Below are positions 33,863 to 47,853 of a stretch of DNA of 64,000 bases, one piece after another. Below the pieces are notes generated by a model. That model made no database searches, had not been told where the DNA came from, and was given only the letters and a program-made list of their open reading frames with translations. The stretch is from Ptychodera flava. Its lineage: Eukaryota > Hemichordata > Enteropneusta > Ptychoderidae. The stretch is from positions 41,942,963 to 42,006,962 of the forward strand of contig NC_091936.1 in NCBI RefSeq assembly GCF_041260155.1. Direction: 5' to 3'. The translations under genes and the position numbers were made by a program. The first letter of the stretch is position 1. Each line of letters begins with the position of its first letter.

Positions 33863-36800
33863 ATGGCCAGTCAAGAGGAAGTACTCCTCTCGCAAGTTGG
33901 TTCTGACGATGAGTCTGATGATATGTACTTTATCGATGAGCACACCAGTAAGAGAGACAAGAAATCCTGTACAAAGGCTCAAAAATACTGCTGTTATGGT
34001 ATCTGGATTGTAATAGGGTTGTGTGCTGTAGTTATTGTGCTGTATGTTGCGGCACATACAGTGTCAAGGAGTATCATACAGGCTCAGACAGACTGTGGCT
34101 TTGTTGAAGGTGATGAAGAAAAAGGAGCTTACGTATTCAAAGGCATTCCCTATGCAGTGCCACCTGTGGGTGATCTTCGGTGGAGAGAACCACTATCCCT
34201 GAAGGGGAGTAAGTCATGCTGGGAAGGAGTGTACAGCGCAAAGAGGTATGGAAGTGTGTGCGTACAGCCTGGTAAGGATTACAAAGATGTGATAGGCAAT
34301 GAAGATTGTCTGTATCTGAATGTCTGGACTCCAACACTCAATTCGTCGGCATCACTTCCGGTCAGTGTTTTCATCCATGGAGGAAGCCTTGTGATTTTAA
34401 GCGGCGGTGAGCAGGACTATCATCCAACAGCGGAGATGGCAAGCAAAGGCAACATGGTGTTTGTAAGCTTTAATTACCGACTTAATGCATTTGGATTCAT
34501 GGCACTGGATATCCTTTCCCAAGATTCCCCGTCAAATACATCAGGAAACTATGGATTCTACGATCAAATCTTGCTTTTCAAATGGGTCCAGAATAACATA
34601 CATCATTTCGGTGGAGATGCCAATCAAGTGACCTTGCTGGGTCAAAGTTCAGGAGGCACTTCCATTCTTGCACACCTTGTTTCTCCACTTACCAAAGGTA
34701 AATTTTGTACAGTATTCTTCTTTGTGTTGTCTTGAACATTTTAAGTCTGTTTTAAGTAGTTTCTAAAGCAACTTAACAATTAAAAATCAAGTCTACTCGT
34801 ATCGTCAGTCATCAGCAATAACACTGGAAATAACACAGTTATAGACATACTGTTGACAAGTTTAACACAAGTTACAGCCAACAAGGTCTAAATCTTTATA
34901 ATTACTTTCAAAGTAAATGCTGTACACTCACTTTGTGGTACAAGGAATGTGACTTGAACTCTGTGTTTGTAATCTATAATATTTCGTGATTTATGAGAAT
35001 TTCAAACAGAGTCTGTTTCTCTTTCCATAACTAGGCCTTTTCCACAGAGCATGGCTTATGAGCTCTTCTACCGTCTTCAATAAAAACCTTTCTGAAACCT
35101 CCAAGGACAATCTTGGGTTTCTCAATAATACTCAATGTACTGATGTGAAATGTTTGCGAAGTCTCAGTTCTGATAAAATTGCCAATGCTGTTCCGTGGAG
35201 TGAATATCCATATTGGAATGACAATGACCTACAAGGTAAGGACACTTTTCTATCTAATTTTTGAAGACATATTGTGGAATGATATGACAGTTAGAGACTT
35301 ATAAATTGTATGCACAAAGGGCCTGTAACTTTGTTATTCTTTTCTTGTAGATTTAACATTTTATAAAAGTCATCAATATTAAAGGTCGGGGAATCAATCC
35401 CAGGGATCGAGTTTGTTCTAGTCTGTAAGAGGATTATTAGGTGTCATGGCCTTTTGTTTTCCATTGAAATTGTAATCTAGTAAGAAAATTTCCTGAAAAG
35501 ACAATCTAACACCTGAATCATGCCTTTAAAGCATCACCTTGGTGTCCAGAGTATGTACAATAGAACAAAACAAGGCTATTAGTCTACAAACAGAAATTAT
35601 TCACATCACTTTAGAATCTGTTGCTATGATACTACAGCTGTATATATGTATTTGGAGCAAGTGGGGTACATTTTGAAAACAAAAACCACCCTCAATTGTC
35701 ACTGTGAATGGAATTTATTTGAAAGGAGATCAGAAAAAAGTAGTTTATCCAGTGCAGGTAGTGATGTAATCTGGTACAATATATTGTATCCCCTGTAACC
35801 CCCGCAAGGCCATGGTATGTTCCACAGCCGTTGTAATCAATGGTAAGTGTGGACCTCTTTATGGGGAATTTGGGTGAACAGTAGAATACGGCTTCAGGAC
35901 AGATATTGGACTCTGAAACTTATACAGTTCATTTTCGGTCTACCACTTATACAGTTCATTTTGATGCACATGGAGTTAAATAAATCTTTCCTGGCTTAGT
36001 TTTGCAAAAATCAAAACTTCATCTTTCTCTAATAGATTTAACACAGGGATGATGGCCACTTTGAATTCAGGTGTTGGTATACATTGGTTGAGTGTATTTT
36101 TCTAGAACCAAATTTCGCCTGGTAACCCCTAACTTTTATTCTTGATTTCAAAGAAGGAAAGTTTCCTTATGAAAAGTTTGATGTAAAGCTTTCAGTCTTT
36201 CAATTTTAACAGGCATACTACCTTAAAAGCCAGTTTTGCTTTGTTTCTTTATGACATATTCAACATTGAATGAAGGTCATCAATATCATGGTAAGAAAAA
36301 CTTTCATCTTTAGATTTGGAATATTATCCATTTATTGGTTGCGTGATTCTCTTTAATATGCTCCCAACTGTCAACAACTTTTCTCATTCCGAAATAAATA
36401 ACAGTTGAAGTTTTTTTCTATACTTCAGATCTTCCTCAGAAAAATCTATTAAATGGTGCAAAAGCTGTAGTGGATGGAATCCTTGTTCCAGCACCACCCG
36501 AGGAAATGTGGAAAAGGGGGCTTGGACATGATGTACCTATTGTTATAGGTGAGAAAATATGTGTTACTTTTTTGTTTTAGCCATAATGAGCCTTTTGTTT
36601 CCTGATTCCTCTCCCTCATCACCATGCAGTTCCTGTGTAAAGATCCATCCTCACTTTTTTCAGCACAATCATTTGATCCTTATGTCTTGTGAAAGAGTAA
36701 AATATTGACCTGTGTATGCTTTAATCTCAGTTTTTGCTCGGTCAGTCAGACACTGTGACCTAACCCTTTTAGCAAATACAGTGGAATTTACCATCACAAA

Positions 36801-38296
36801 CAGAGTGCCTTTGCAAGAATTGTTGTATCAAGCAGTCATTTAAAGTTTCAAAGATATTGACTGTATTTAATGATGTCTACATTTATCCAGGCCTTGGGAA
36901 AGCTTTGACAGATAAGATCTTTCATTTAAACTTTACATCCTTGTACTACAGTTTAATTATACGGGTTACCAAACTGTGAATGTCAGAGAAATAATTTGAG
37001 TGGGGAAAACCCTAAAATAGTAATTAATGTATTTTTTTACGTTCTCAAACATTGCTCTTTTATTCTCCGACCTGTCCTATTGAACAGGATACGTACCAAA
37101 ATCTGGTGGTGGATAGGGCAAATGTTAGAAATCCTCAAGATCCCTCAGGGACTCAAATTTTCTATATTACTTTTGTTATCCACTGTTTGTGCTCTCATTA
37201 TGAAGCTCAAAGTTTTGCACCATTTTATTGTTCTGAATGTTGAAAATTAATTTTTAGCAAAGAGTTGACATGGGGATAGCAGCAGCCATTTTGAATTTCA
37301 AATATAAGTAAAAGTTCAAGTAATTTGTTTCTCTTGTACCAAAATTTACACCTTGACATCTGATCTTTATTGTCAGTTTTGAAAAAAGATGGTTGAAAGT
37401 TTCCTTGTGCAAAGTTTGAACAAAGATTGAAATCTTGCATTTCTGAATTCTTCACTGTCTTGATTACCCAATTTTCAACAAATCACTAGCATTGTGTACT
37501 CAATCACATTTCTCCTCCCACACAGGGTCAACTGCGCAGGAAATTGACCTAGACCCACAACAGTCGGACATCAGAGAATGGGATTGGAAAAAATATGATG
37601 AGGTTGTTGCAGGTAGTCATAACATTTCTTCACAAATATTACCTAACATGCACACAATTCATGCAAAACAAGTTAATCGGAAACGCCTACTGTATCTTCT
37701 TTATTATCACTACTGCCTACTACAACTTTTTCAGGAGGAAAAAACTTTAAAACTTATCATTTATTTAACTTATTTCAGATAAACTAGACACCTTTGGTAA
37801 AAATATCACAAAGCAAGCAAAGATGCTATACCAATATGTACCCACCATGCATACTCCAGAATTAGTCTACACAACCATGGCATCAGATGTGCGAGTTACC
37901 TGTCCGACTCACAAGTTAGCAAAGACAATATCAGATGCTCTCACATCTCCTGTCTATCGCTACGTGGCAACGTCATGGCCATCACAGCCTGTGGAGATAA
38001 CCAAAGTCCACTTCAAACCTCAATATGGCTTCCACGGCTGGGATTGCTTCGCTCTCTTTGGAGTGCACAGGGATCTCATCAAAGCACCCTCGGCGAATGA
38101 TGACAAGTTTAGTGCGTTAATGCAAGAAATGTTTTTCCACTTTGCCAGGGAGGGCGCAATGCTTCCTGATTGGAAAGAATACCCAGAAGCCATTGCTAAA
38201 CTGTCATATAATCTGACAGTAGTTGATAGATACAAAAAACGGGAGTGTGAATTTTGGACAACGAATGGATTTCGGCCCTATGCATGGATTAATTAA
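33863..38296 (+). CDS. type II membrane carboxylesterase / cholinesterase-like protein, five exons
   Basis: Alpha/beta hydrolase of the carboxylesterase type B family. Exons: 33863-34697, 35035-35235, 36429-36548, 37526-37612, 37779-38296; all GT-AG, every internal junction phase 1, 586 aa, frame intact. Residues 1-43 are an acidic then basic cytosolic tail. Residues 44-67 are a hydrophobic anchor (GIWIVIGLCAVVIVLYVAAH), predicting a lumenal or extracellular catalytic domain. Family marks: EDCLYLNVW (147-155), IHGGS (171-175), NYRLNAFGF, and the nucleophile elbow GQSSGG with Ser262. Likely acid Glu391 (GSTAQE) and His500 (GFHGWD) complete the triad. Odd: the usual HGGG/GESAGG oxyanion-hole glycine and alanine are Ser175 and Ser263. 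The start is the ATG in ACCATCATGG; the in-frame sequence above it looks like 5' UTR after a splice acceptor near 33811. Substrate unknown. Confidence 0.93.
35881..36226 (+). mobile_element. MITE family 1 copy in esterase intron 2
   Basis: A diverged copy ending in aggcatactaccttaa; the internal blocks acacagggatgatggccact and ttttattcttgatttcaaag match. Confidence 0.75.
37128..37450 (+). mobile_element. diverged MITE family 1 copy in esterase intron 3
   Basis: It can be recognised by ggactcaaattttctatatt, gcagccattttgaatttcaa and agtttgaacaaagattgaaa. The ends are eroded. Confidence 0.6.
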
Positions 38297-40396
38297 TACA
38301 AGCATACCCTAGCAGTGTTCGACATTTGATTTTTAAGTGTTTAACTTTGAAGATTCTGCTTTCCACAAACATAATAAGTTTATATTTTTTGCAATGTAGA
38401 TTACATACTTTATTTAATATGTTTGAAAAACATATTGTACTTTGAAATTTTAATTTAACAATTTGTAATGCTATGTAAATTTAGGCTACCTTATTGGTCA
38501 ATCTGTACCACGTGACGTTCTTGTTAGCAAACTTATTCCAAAGCAAAGGTCTTTCTCAGTGGTGCAGTGTGCCCTTGAATCTGAAGAATACGACCATCCA
38601 TAGAGCAGCATAGTCTATGAAGTGTATGATACATGTTCCAGGGCCCTTCAAGATCCCTGATGTTGTTAATGAAAAATTTCTGTAAAATTTTGTTGGTGTC
38701 ATAAACATTTTATCACTCGTATGGTAATGAATTATTGATGCTTGTCAGTTTGCTCTATTATTGATAAAAATTTCAGAGTAGAATATAATCCTACTGTAAT
38801 TATGAAATACAGTAATCACCGCTTAAAAATGTTAACCATCAACTATGTGATGAAAGCAATGGAACAAATATTAGAAATTAGTTGAAAATAATGTACATAT
38901 AGATCGTAAGTTATAACTATCATTTTTCTTACTTGAAAAAAATACCATAGAGGTTATATCTTGTGGTGTAGGGAGTTGACCTGTTTGTGCTATGTAAGGC
39001 CTTGAAAGAGCCATTCTGGTTGAAGTAATGACAAGTCAAAACCACTGCATACAGGGGGCTGAACAGCTGGGTCCTGCACACAGATGGTTGACATCTATGC
39101 AAAGGCTTCTTTCCCCCATATTTAAATGGCACATGCCAATTTTCAGGAAAGGTGTTGAAGGTAAAATTCATGTAACATGAACTCATGATCCAAAGTTCTC
39201 CTTTAGCTGAAAAAACTTGTTCAGAATTTTGTTTAATAAAACCATAGAGCCATATGGGCTTATCATCAAACCTTTTACCTCTGTGGTTTCACCCAAACCT
39301 ATTGTTATCAATGATGCTTGTGGATCTGTTTACAGGGAAGTTTGAATGAACAGATTAAAAAATTAATGTTACTATCATTCTCACATAAAGTGTAAACTTA
39401 GACATGGTGTAACTATTTCTTTGTAGATGTGATCATTTTTCTATCTTATTTTACTACAAGATTTGCACTTCCACTTGTTAATGATATTTTATGATTCACC
39501 CTTTGACCTGTCCGGTGCCACAAGATGAATGACCTTTAACCCCTTGATTACCTTAAATACCGGAAATTTCCAGCCATATGATGAATCACTATATACCTTG
39601 AGTGGCGGAAAGTTCCAGCAAGATCTCATACGTGTTGTCAGTATATTTGTTTGAGCAGCTTTACTCAACTGTGGTATAGGGGTTAATTACAGTCGTCTTA
39701 TGAAACTTAAATGTAATTCTGTCTGTGTGATATGTAGAAACATTTCTATATGTAAATGTAGGATTTTTGTGTATATTGTGTTTACCAGTCTGATTGAACA
39801 ATTGAATTTGGATGCTTGTATGGGTTGACTAATTGTAAGAGAGTAATTTTATCGTTTCATTCCTCTTACAAAAGTGACAGCTATTTTTCGTACGGTAAAA
39901 CCGTATTTGAACATTTTTTGCTCTGAAATATTCCTTGTCACCTTTTCAAAACTTCATATCACCTTTATACCTTCTGACAAACCAACTGATACTTGTTGGT
40001 CTCAGATTTCAACTGAAATTCTGATGTAAACAAAGTATGTGATATTTAGTGCTCAACTGTTTATATTTGCTTTTGACAACTATAGACTACAGACTGTTGG
40101 GATTTTAAATTATATAGAGATCAGTTCCTAGCTTTTGTTGATTGCTGTGTGAATTATATTGAATCAAAGGTGTACTCTGTCAGATGTTGAACAACACAAA
40201 TACTTAAGAAAATGTCAGTACTGGTATGAGAGTGGTTTCCACTTCCAAACAACATCCAAGTGAAGAAGTGGCTCTTTATCAATGGTACTTACTCATAAGA
40301 TCTCACATGGCATTTCAATTTGCTGACCAATGAAATCATCCGTTCCATTTTGACATTTGAAGTGTTTGCAATATTTCATTCATCAAATCAGGTTGT
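38297..40396. other. 3' UTR and intergenic DNA
   Basis: AATAAA at 39235-39240 is a plausible poly(A) signal for the esterase. A small TTAA-ended MITE lies at 39536-39686. No further gene is visible. Confidence 0.4.
39536..39686. mobile_element. piggyBac-like MITE with TTAACCCC ends
   Basis: Starts ttaaccccttgattacc and ends ggtataggggttaa, that is inverted ends with TTAA at both borders. It is 151 bp long. Confidence 0.65.
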
Positions 40397-41157
40397 GGCA
40401 ATGTTTACTTAGTAATAAACCAATCAGAGTTCAAATTTTCAGACAATTGTGTGACTCAACTCCACTGTGTAAAACCCGATGAGGTTGCAATATTCTTACC
40501 AGCCACAAATAATGCAAGCTTCAACCATTGTCAGTTATAAACAGATCTGTATTGAGCTGTATTGTAACAAAATGATGAAGCAAGACATTTTTTTAAATAC
40601 TTGAAACATAATGAAGAAGTAACAGTAGTATTTACAATTCTTTAGTGTGGCTTCAGTGTAGTTGTACCAAGTATCATCGGCAGTCCTTGAGAAAGTCATT
40701 TTGTTGTGATCAGGCAGAGTGATCTCTTGAAGATCCATCAAACGAGGGCGCTCACACACTTGAGCGAGTGTGAGAGCGACCTCTTCATATTAAAGACCGT
40801 ATAGTAAGTGATTGCCTACTCTATAAGCAAAAAATATAGACAAAAGAATTCTCATAGATATTCTCTGAAGTCAATTTCTACTTCTTGTACACAGAGTGAT
40901 ATCATTCACATCAGAAACATTCCTGTTTCTGTTCACTATGTGAAAACCAACATTTGAACGGCTGAGTATCAGAATTCAACTTTCTGACACTGCTGTTGGT
41001 GTGTGTAGTTCCAGCTAGAGAGTTCAAAGACATGGAGACAGTGCAGAAGCTGGTGATCAGAGGTGGTATTAAGTCAAATTTTTATTTTGGTTTGATTAAG
41101 ACAGTGTAGATCATTGAACATGATTTCTGTGGTAAGATTCCTCTGTCACCTGGTGTA

Positions 41158-41498
41158 TTAAATGAATGCACCTGGGGGACAGATATTCAGACTTTCAAAC
41201 TTTGTACAATTCTTTTCTGATCTGCCACTTGTGACGGTTCATTTTAAAACTCTTGGTATGAGAAAACTTTTCACTGTCTCGGTTTTCCGAAAATGGAAAT
41301 TTTATTTAACCACGGATGGTGGCCATTTTGAATTTCAACTATCGGAAATCTTGGTTAATCTATTTTTCTAGTACCAAAATTTGCTCAGTGACCCCCAATT
41401 TTTATTCTTGATTTTGAAAAAGAATGGTTGAAATAATCCTTGAGGAAAGTTTGAACAAAAGTTTAAGTCTTTCATTTTCGAGGCACATACCACCTTAA
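41158..41498 (+). mobile_element. MITE family 1 copy (duplication unit 1)
   Basis: Bounded by ttaaatgaatgcacct and aggcacataccaccttaa. Confidence 0.85.
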
Positions 41499-42346
41499 GA
41501 TAAAATCAATGTATAAAATTGAATTAATGTACTTATTAGACATTGTATACAGGTCCTTATTGGTGTTATGAATTTGTCTTTGTCAACCAGCAATCTTGTC
41601 CATCACCAACTTCTGCAGAGTTTCATTGTAGGATCACAGTCTTTCAATATCTTTGAGTATCTTTTTCAAATTTTTCCGTGTGTTTCTCTTACTTTTCATA
41701 CTCTGTATTTCATGAGAACCAAGAAATAAAAGTAATATGTAATTCACAAACGTGTCAACAGAGATGGTTTGATCATCAACAAAATTACCATATCACATAA
41801 AATTTGAAATATTTACACAAATTTGCAATACATTTCAGCCAAGCAAATATAGTTCCCTTTAATAATCTCTATGTCATATCTTTCAGTTTTCAGCCACAAA
41901 CATGTTAACATAAATAAATGACTGATAATGGCGTAATCTTTGTAATTTTGTAATCCATGGTGTGATGAACTTTGCAGTGTAAAACTTCGTAATAACTGTC
42001 CACTTGAACCCAAGTGTAGTTGTTCATGTTTCTTTTCACCCGCATCCAGAGGCCTCTGTTCTTACTCTCCTGTGATAAACACTTTTTATAACCAAAGCAA
42101 ATCGCAAAAGAAACACTGAAACAAAAACTTTGACATCAGCCATGCTCATTTTTCTTTGAGCGAAAGATGCGCTCACAATCTTTGGTATCGCTCACACGAT
42201 TCTCCACACACAGTCATCAGGAGAGTCACGACAGCTATTATCATGACGGGCGCCCTCACACTTGCAACTGAGCATGCCATCATGTAGAGGCGCGGCGTGT
42301 TTCGTCTCGGACAAACCAGGGACAATGTGCCGTATATATATATATG

Positions 42347-42489
42347 ATAACACAAATTACTTCAAGTACAAAGTAATGATATATCCATACATCCCGATCC
42401 TTCAATATTGAAGATTACAGGATGCATGAAACTTAAGTAACAGATATCATTACATTGTACTTTGTGTTAATTTGTGTAATTTGTGTTAT
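42347..42489. mobile_element. fold-back element, unit 1 copy
   Basis: Arms ataacacaaattacttcaag tacaaagtaatgatat and their inverse surround an interior with cccgatccttcaatattgaa. The right arm is more degenerate than in the unit 2 copy. Confidence 0.7.
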
Positions 42490-43242
42490 TGGCAATGTTT
42501 ACTTAGTAATAAACCAATCAGAGTTCAAATTTTCAGACAATTGTGTGTATCCAACTCTACTGTGTAAAACCAATGAGGTTGCAATATTCTTAACAACCAC
42601 AAATAATGCAAGTTTCAACCATTGACAGTTATAAACAGATCTGTATTGAGCTGTATTGTAACAAAATGATGAAGCAAGACATTTTTTTAAATACTTGAAA
42701 CATAATGAAGAAGTAACAGTAGTATTTACAATTCTTTAGTGTGGCTTCAGTGTAGTTGTACCAAGTATCATCGGCAGTCCTTGAGAAAGTCATTTTGTTG
42801 TGATCAGGCAGAGTGATCTCTTGAAGATCCATCAAACGAGGGCGCTCACACACTTGAGCGAGTGTGAGAGCGACCTCTTCATATTAAAGACCGTATAGTA
42901 AGTGATTGCCTTACTCTATCAGCAAAAAATATAGACGAAAGAATTCTCATAGATATTCTCCTAAGTCAATTTCTACTTCTTGTACACAGAGTGATATCAT
43001 TCACATCAGAAACATTCCTGTTTCTGTTCACTATGTGAAAACCAACATTTGAACGGCCGAGTATCAGAATTCAACTTTCTGACACTGCTGTTGGTGTGTG
43101 TAGTTCCAGCTAGAGAGTTAAAAGACAATGGAGACAGTGCAGAAGCTGGTGGTCAGAGGTGGTGTTAAGTGAAATTTTTATTTGGGTTTGATTAAGACAG
43201 TGTAGAGCATTGAACATGATGTCTGTGGTAAGATTCCTCTGT

Positions 43243-43412
43243 AATAATAATAATAATAATAATAATAATCTTTATTACCCTTAATCATAATAATATTACA
43301 ATTCAATAATGAATGTACATCTGAGTTGTGCTGTGATGAAGGGTAAATGGAAACGGAAAATAGCAAATGCTAGTCTAGTCCGTTCCCAAAATGCTAGTCT
43401 AGTCCGTCCGTT
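43243..43412 (-). mobile_element. LINE or SINE 3' end with (ATT)n tail, absent from unit 1
   Basis: On the minus strand it ends gggtaataaag followed by an ATT repeat. The empty site is seen in unit 1 near 41142. TCTGT flanks it on both sides (43238-43242 and 43413-43417). It contains two copies of aatgctagtctagtccgt. Confidence 0.7.
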
Positions 43413-43428
43413 TCTGTCACCTGGTGTA

Positions 43429-43767
43429 TTAAATGAATGCACCTCGGGGACAGATATTCAGAACTTTCAAACTTTGTACAATTCTTTCTGATCTGCCACT
43501 TGTGACGGTTCATTTTAAAACTCTTGGTATGAGAAAACTTTTCACTGTCTCGGTTTCCGAAAATGGAAATTTTATTTAACACACGGATGGTGGCCATTTT
43601 GAATTTCAACTTTCGGAAATATTGGTTAATCTGTATCTCTAGTACCAAAATTTGTTCAGTGACCCCCAATTTTATCCTGATTTTGAAAAAGAATGGTTGA
43701 AATAATCCTTGAGGAAAGTTTGAACAAAAGTTTAAGTCTTTCATTTTCGAGGCACATACCACCTTAA
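43429..43767 (+). mobile_element. MITE family 1 copy (duplication unit 2)
   Basis: The same insertion as 41158-41498, copied by the segmental duplication. Confidence 0.85.
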
Positions 43768-44596
43768 GATAAAATCAATGTATAAAATTGAATTAATGTA
43801 CTTATTAGACATTGTATACAGGTCCTTATTGGTGTTATGAATTTGTCTTTGTCAACCAGCAATCTTGTCCATCACCAACTTCTGCAGAGTTTCATTGTAG
43901 GATCACAGTCTTTCAATATCTTTGAGTATCTTTTTCAAATTTTTCCGTGTGTTTCTCTTACTTTTCATACTCTGTATTTCATGAGTACCAAGAAATAAAA
44001 GTAATATGTAATTCACAAACGTGTCAACAGAGATGGTTTGATCATCAACAAAATTACCATAAAATTTGAAATATTTACTCAAAATTGCAATACATTTCAG
44101 CCAAGCAAATATAGTTCCCTTTAATAATCTCTATGTCATATTTTTCAGTTTTCAGCCACAAACATGTTAACATAAATAAATGACTGATAATGGCGTAATC
44201 TTTGTAATTTTGTAATTCATGGTGTGATGAACTTTTGCAGTGTAAAACTACTCGTAATAACTGTCCACTTGAACCCAAGTGTAGTTGTTCATGTTTCTTT
44301 TCACCCGCATCCAGAGGCCTCTGTTATTACTCTCCTGTGATAAACACTTTTTATAACCAAAGCAAATCGCAAAAGAAACACTGAAACAAAAACTTTGACA
44401 TCAGCCATGCTCATTTTTCTTTGAGCGAAAGATGCGCTCACAATCTTTGGTATCGCTCACACGATTCTCCACGCGCAGTCATCAGGAGAGTCACGACAGC
44501 TATTATCATGACGGGCGCCCTCACACTTGCAACTGAGCATGCCATCATGTAGAGGCGCGGCGCGTTTCGTCTCGGACAAACCAGGGACAATGTGCC

Positions 44597-45001
<405 letters not shown>

Positions 45002-45145
45002 GCTCAGCCACACCCCTTATATCACTATTTAAAATGTATTTTAACGGTGTACTCATTTTTCAATATACACAATGATATCACGATGCACGCATTCTGAGAT
45101 AGCCTTGCCAACTTCTTTCTTTGACTTTTGGTCAAAATCATTTAA

Positions 45146-45668
45146 AGCCCCAATAGCTGCTAATTTTATGCATTATTTTCATGATTTTATTTTCAAACCA
45201 GAGTTGGTTCGTTTAAATGTACTTGCTGAAGGACGTGTATTGAAGTATCACTGCTCGCTGATTAGGACCATGCCCACACATTTTAATAGGTTTGATAATA
45301 AATGGGTGCCGCACCCATAAAATGGCACCCGGGCCCCCCCCTCGTGAAAATACAAAAAACAGTATTTTCCTGCACATATCCATCGTGATCATAACAGAAA
45401 CAAGTATGATGCCATTTACTTGAATGCATCATACGGTGGCTAACATTTTGTTTATGTAATCTTTATTTTCTCTGTCATATGACAAGTTTTTGAAAATGGC
45501 GGGAAATCTAAAATGCCGTTAAAACCTTTGCATTTACATGCCACTCATGACACTCATGGCAGCGTTATACACTTTTTCAGTCTCTAATGGGTCTTATTCA
45601 AAAAAACATCTTGGAAAACAAAGGATATTTTGAGATCGATTTATTAAACATTTGCAGCTATTGGGGCT
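45146..45668. mobile_element. MITE family 2 (TTAA ends, AGCCCCAATAGCTGC), copy 1
   Basis: The left border ttaaagccccaatagctgct and right border gcagctattggggctttaa are inverted, with TTAA on each side (45142-45145 and 45669-45672). A second copy is at 62012-62492. The interior has no recognised coding sequence. Confidence 0.8.
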
Positions 45669-46036
45669 TTAATCGCAATAAATTAATCCAAGTTCAAAAG
45701 GGTCTTCGATCACGCGTCATGCAGTCACCGAGACCGTATGATCAGCCTCTAAAATCAGACCACTCGGTATCGTAAGGCATTTGTCAGTGTCATGGTACCA
45801 AACCGCTTGTGAATGTCTACATAAGTTATCCTCTTTCATTTGTTCTCCTTACATGTGTATTTTAAGGTCGAACGGTGCAAATAATGAATGAATATTGAAG
45901 TCAGAAATCTCGGGTGAAATTTCCGTCTTTTCTAATTCTTTAATCGGTCATAGAATAAGCTTACATTATTTGAACTTTTCTCCTTGTAATATCTGTGTGC
46001 ATGTTTGACTATTCCGGGTTTTTCTTTATGTAGATA

Positions 46037-46346
46037 GCAAACGCTTCTGTGTCAGTTTGCTTTTAATATTGCAGGCTGAGCGCACATGTGAATCGTCCTT
46101 GACTGCTATTGTTTTCTAGTTTTATTTCGTCAAGTATTGGACCCAATCCATCTGCCTGTCCGTTCCAGATCTTCGAGGGTTTTTTAAAACGCAAACGCTT
46201 CTGTGTCAGTTTGCTTTTAATATTGCAGGCTGAGCGCACTTGTGAATCGTCCTTGACTGCTATTGTTTTCTAGTTTTATTTCGTCAAGTATTGGACCCAA
46301 TCCATCTGCCTGTCCGTTCCAGATCTTCGAGGGTTTTTAAAACGCA
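46037..46346. repeat. tandem duplication, 2 x 154 bp
   Basis: gcaaacgcttctgtgtcagt through gagggtttttaaaac occurs at 46037-46190 and again at 46191-46346, with only about two differences. Confidence 0.95.
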
Positions 46347-46349
46347 CGG

Positions 46350-47845
46350 ATCGTTACCAAACTAGAAATGTGATCATTCTTTTTTCAAACCAAAGTCCCT
46401 CCGTGGTTTGAGGGACTGCTATCAAAAGTTATCTATCAAGAGTCTTTTAAGATGTGAGTTTCTAATATTTTGAGTCAGTCAAAGAACAAACAAGCAAACA
46501 AAAACAAATAAACAAATCCACGGCCCACTCTGGTTTTGACTCTAGACGATTAGGGGGACTGCGGTTTATATTAGGTTTTGTAGTTCAAAAAGTCAACTCG
46601 TTTAGTTTTATCCGAAGCAGCATTTTCGTTTGCTAGAATTGACCTTTGTTCGAACTGGGACCTCTGCAACGAACAAACAGTTAGGGGGACTTTACATGTA
46701 GGTCGAGACAACCCGTTCGATGGGGCGATGCGATGCCGACATCACTGCTCCAGCTGAAATTTGATGTCTTCATTTCTGAGTAGTTTTTCTCTCAGAGGAA
46801 ATACTGATGAAGCTGTAGAGCACGTTTGTTTTCAGGGCATGTATCAGAGGGGACTTAAATTTTATTACAATAATTTTCGTTTTGAATTTAGGAAGAATGA
46901 ACTATTGAAAGGCTGCGATATTCTTCTCCAAGATAAAAACAGTGCATTTGTCAAATTATCATTATTTGTAAAACGTGTAGTATTTCATTCAGTAACAACA
47001 GTTTATCACCAGTTTATCTCCTTCCATAACAATTCCATGTTCGGATAATGGTTGTACTTTCTCTGCAGCCAATATACAGCAAATGACGGGTTCTAACTTT
47101 TTCACTCTCACTTCATAGATTAAAATCATTTTTGAAAGAGAATGAGACGACTGTATATAATTGGAGCACCAGTGTCTTCAAGAATGTACATCGGTATGAA
47201 AGTTGTGTCTTACAGAACGAATCAAAGATTTCTCGTGAAGAAATTATAACACTGATCGAAGGTGTCTGAGAATTTACATGAGTAAATTGCTAGGGAAAAG
47301 TATGATGTTTCTTTAGAGAAACATCAGAGGGTGTCTAATCTACACACCTAGTGTAATGAAGGAGTTCGAATTGAGTTTCACGACGTTTTGCTTCTTGGCC
47401 TATGGCAACTTTTCAGTGTATAGTCTTCTTGGTGACTATGTTGATAATTTTCAACAAATCATATCGGATAATTGGTTTTTACTTGACGTTTTCACAGAAC
47501 AAATAGCCATTTTCACTGAGGTTACCAACTTCAGAGAAAATCTTTGATCTTGAGAATGTTTGCTTTCTTAGCTATCATTCTAACACCATTGAGAGTTGCT
47601 TTCAGTGGCTATGTAAAGTTAACAACACATAAATAAAATTACCATAAAAACCTAAAATACAAGCCAACAAATATGCTTTAGCAAACCTGCGTTGCAAGTA
47701 CACTGCTTGTATCCGAGGCTGATATACATAGGGATTTTTAGTGTGGATCAAATGAGTAAAATTATCAGTCTACACTACACAGGCGGTATTCCCGTGAATA
47801 AAATATAAGCTTATTTGCATCTCACGAATATGATCTTGGCTCGCA
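46350..47845. other. no gene seen
   Basis: Several open frames of 60-95 codons (for example 46761-47048) carry no recognisable motif. A short GAGGGAC-type hairpin lies near 46390-46415. Confidence 0.4.
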
Positions 47846-47853
47846 GGTGAATC

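Larger units (their letters stand above)
40397..42490. repeat. tandem segmental duplication, unit 1 (2.1 kb)
   Basis: From ggcaatgtttacttagtaat at 40397 to the fold-back element ending at 42489. The sequence recurs at 42491-44901 with high identity. The unit includes a family 1 MITE (41158-41498) and a short TA run of about seven repeats. No gene is recognised in it; a 74-codon minus-strand frame (40535-40759) is kept in both units simply because they are recent copies. Confidence 0.9.

Noticed and set aside
40535-42853. Identical 74-codon minus-strand frames in both duplication units
   Set aside because: Their identity reflects the recent duplication, not selection; there is no known domain.
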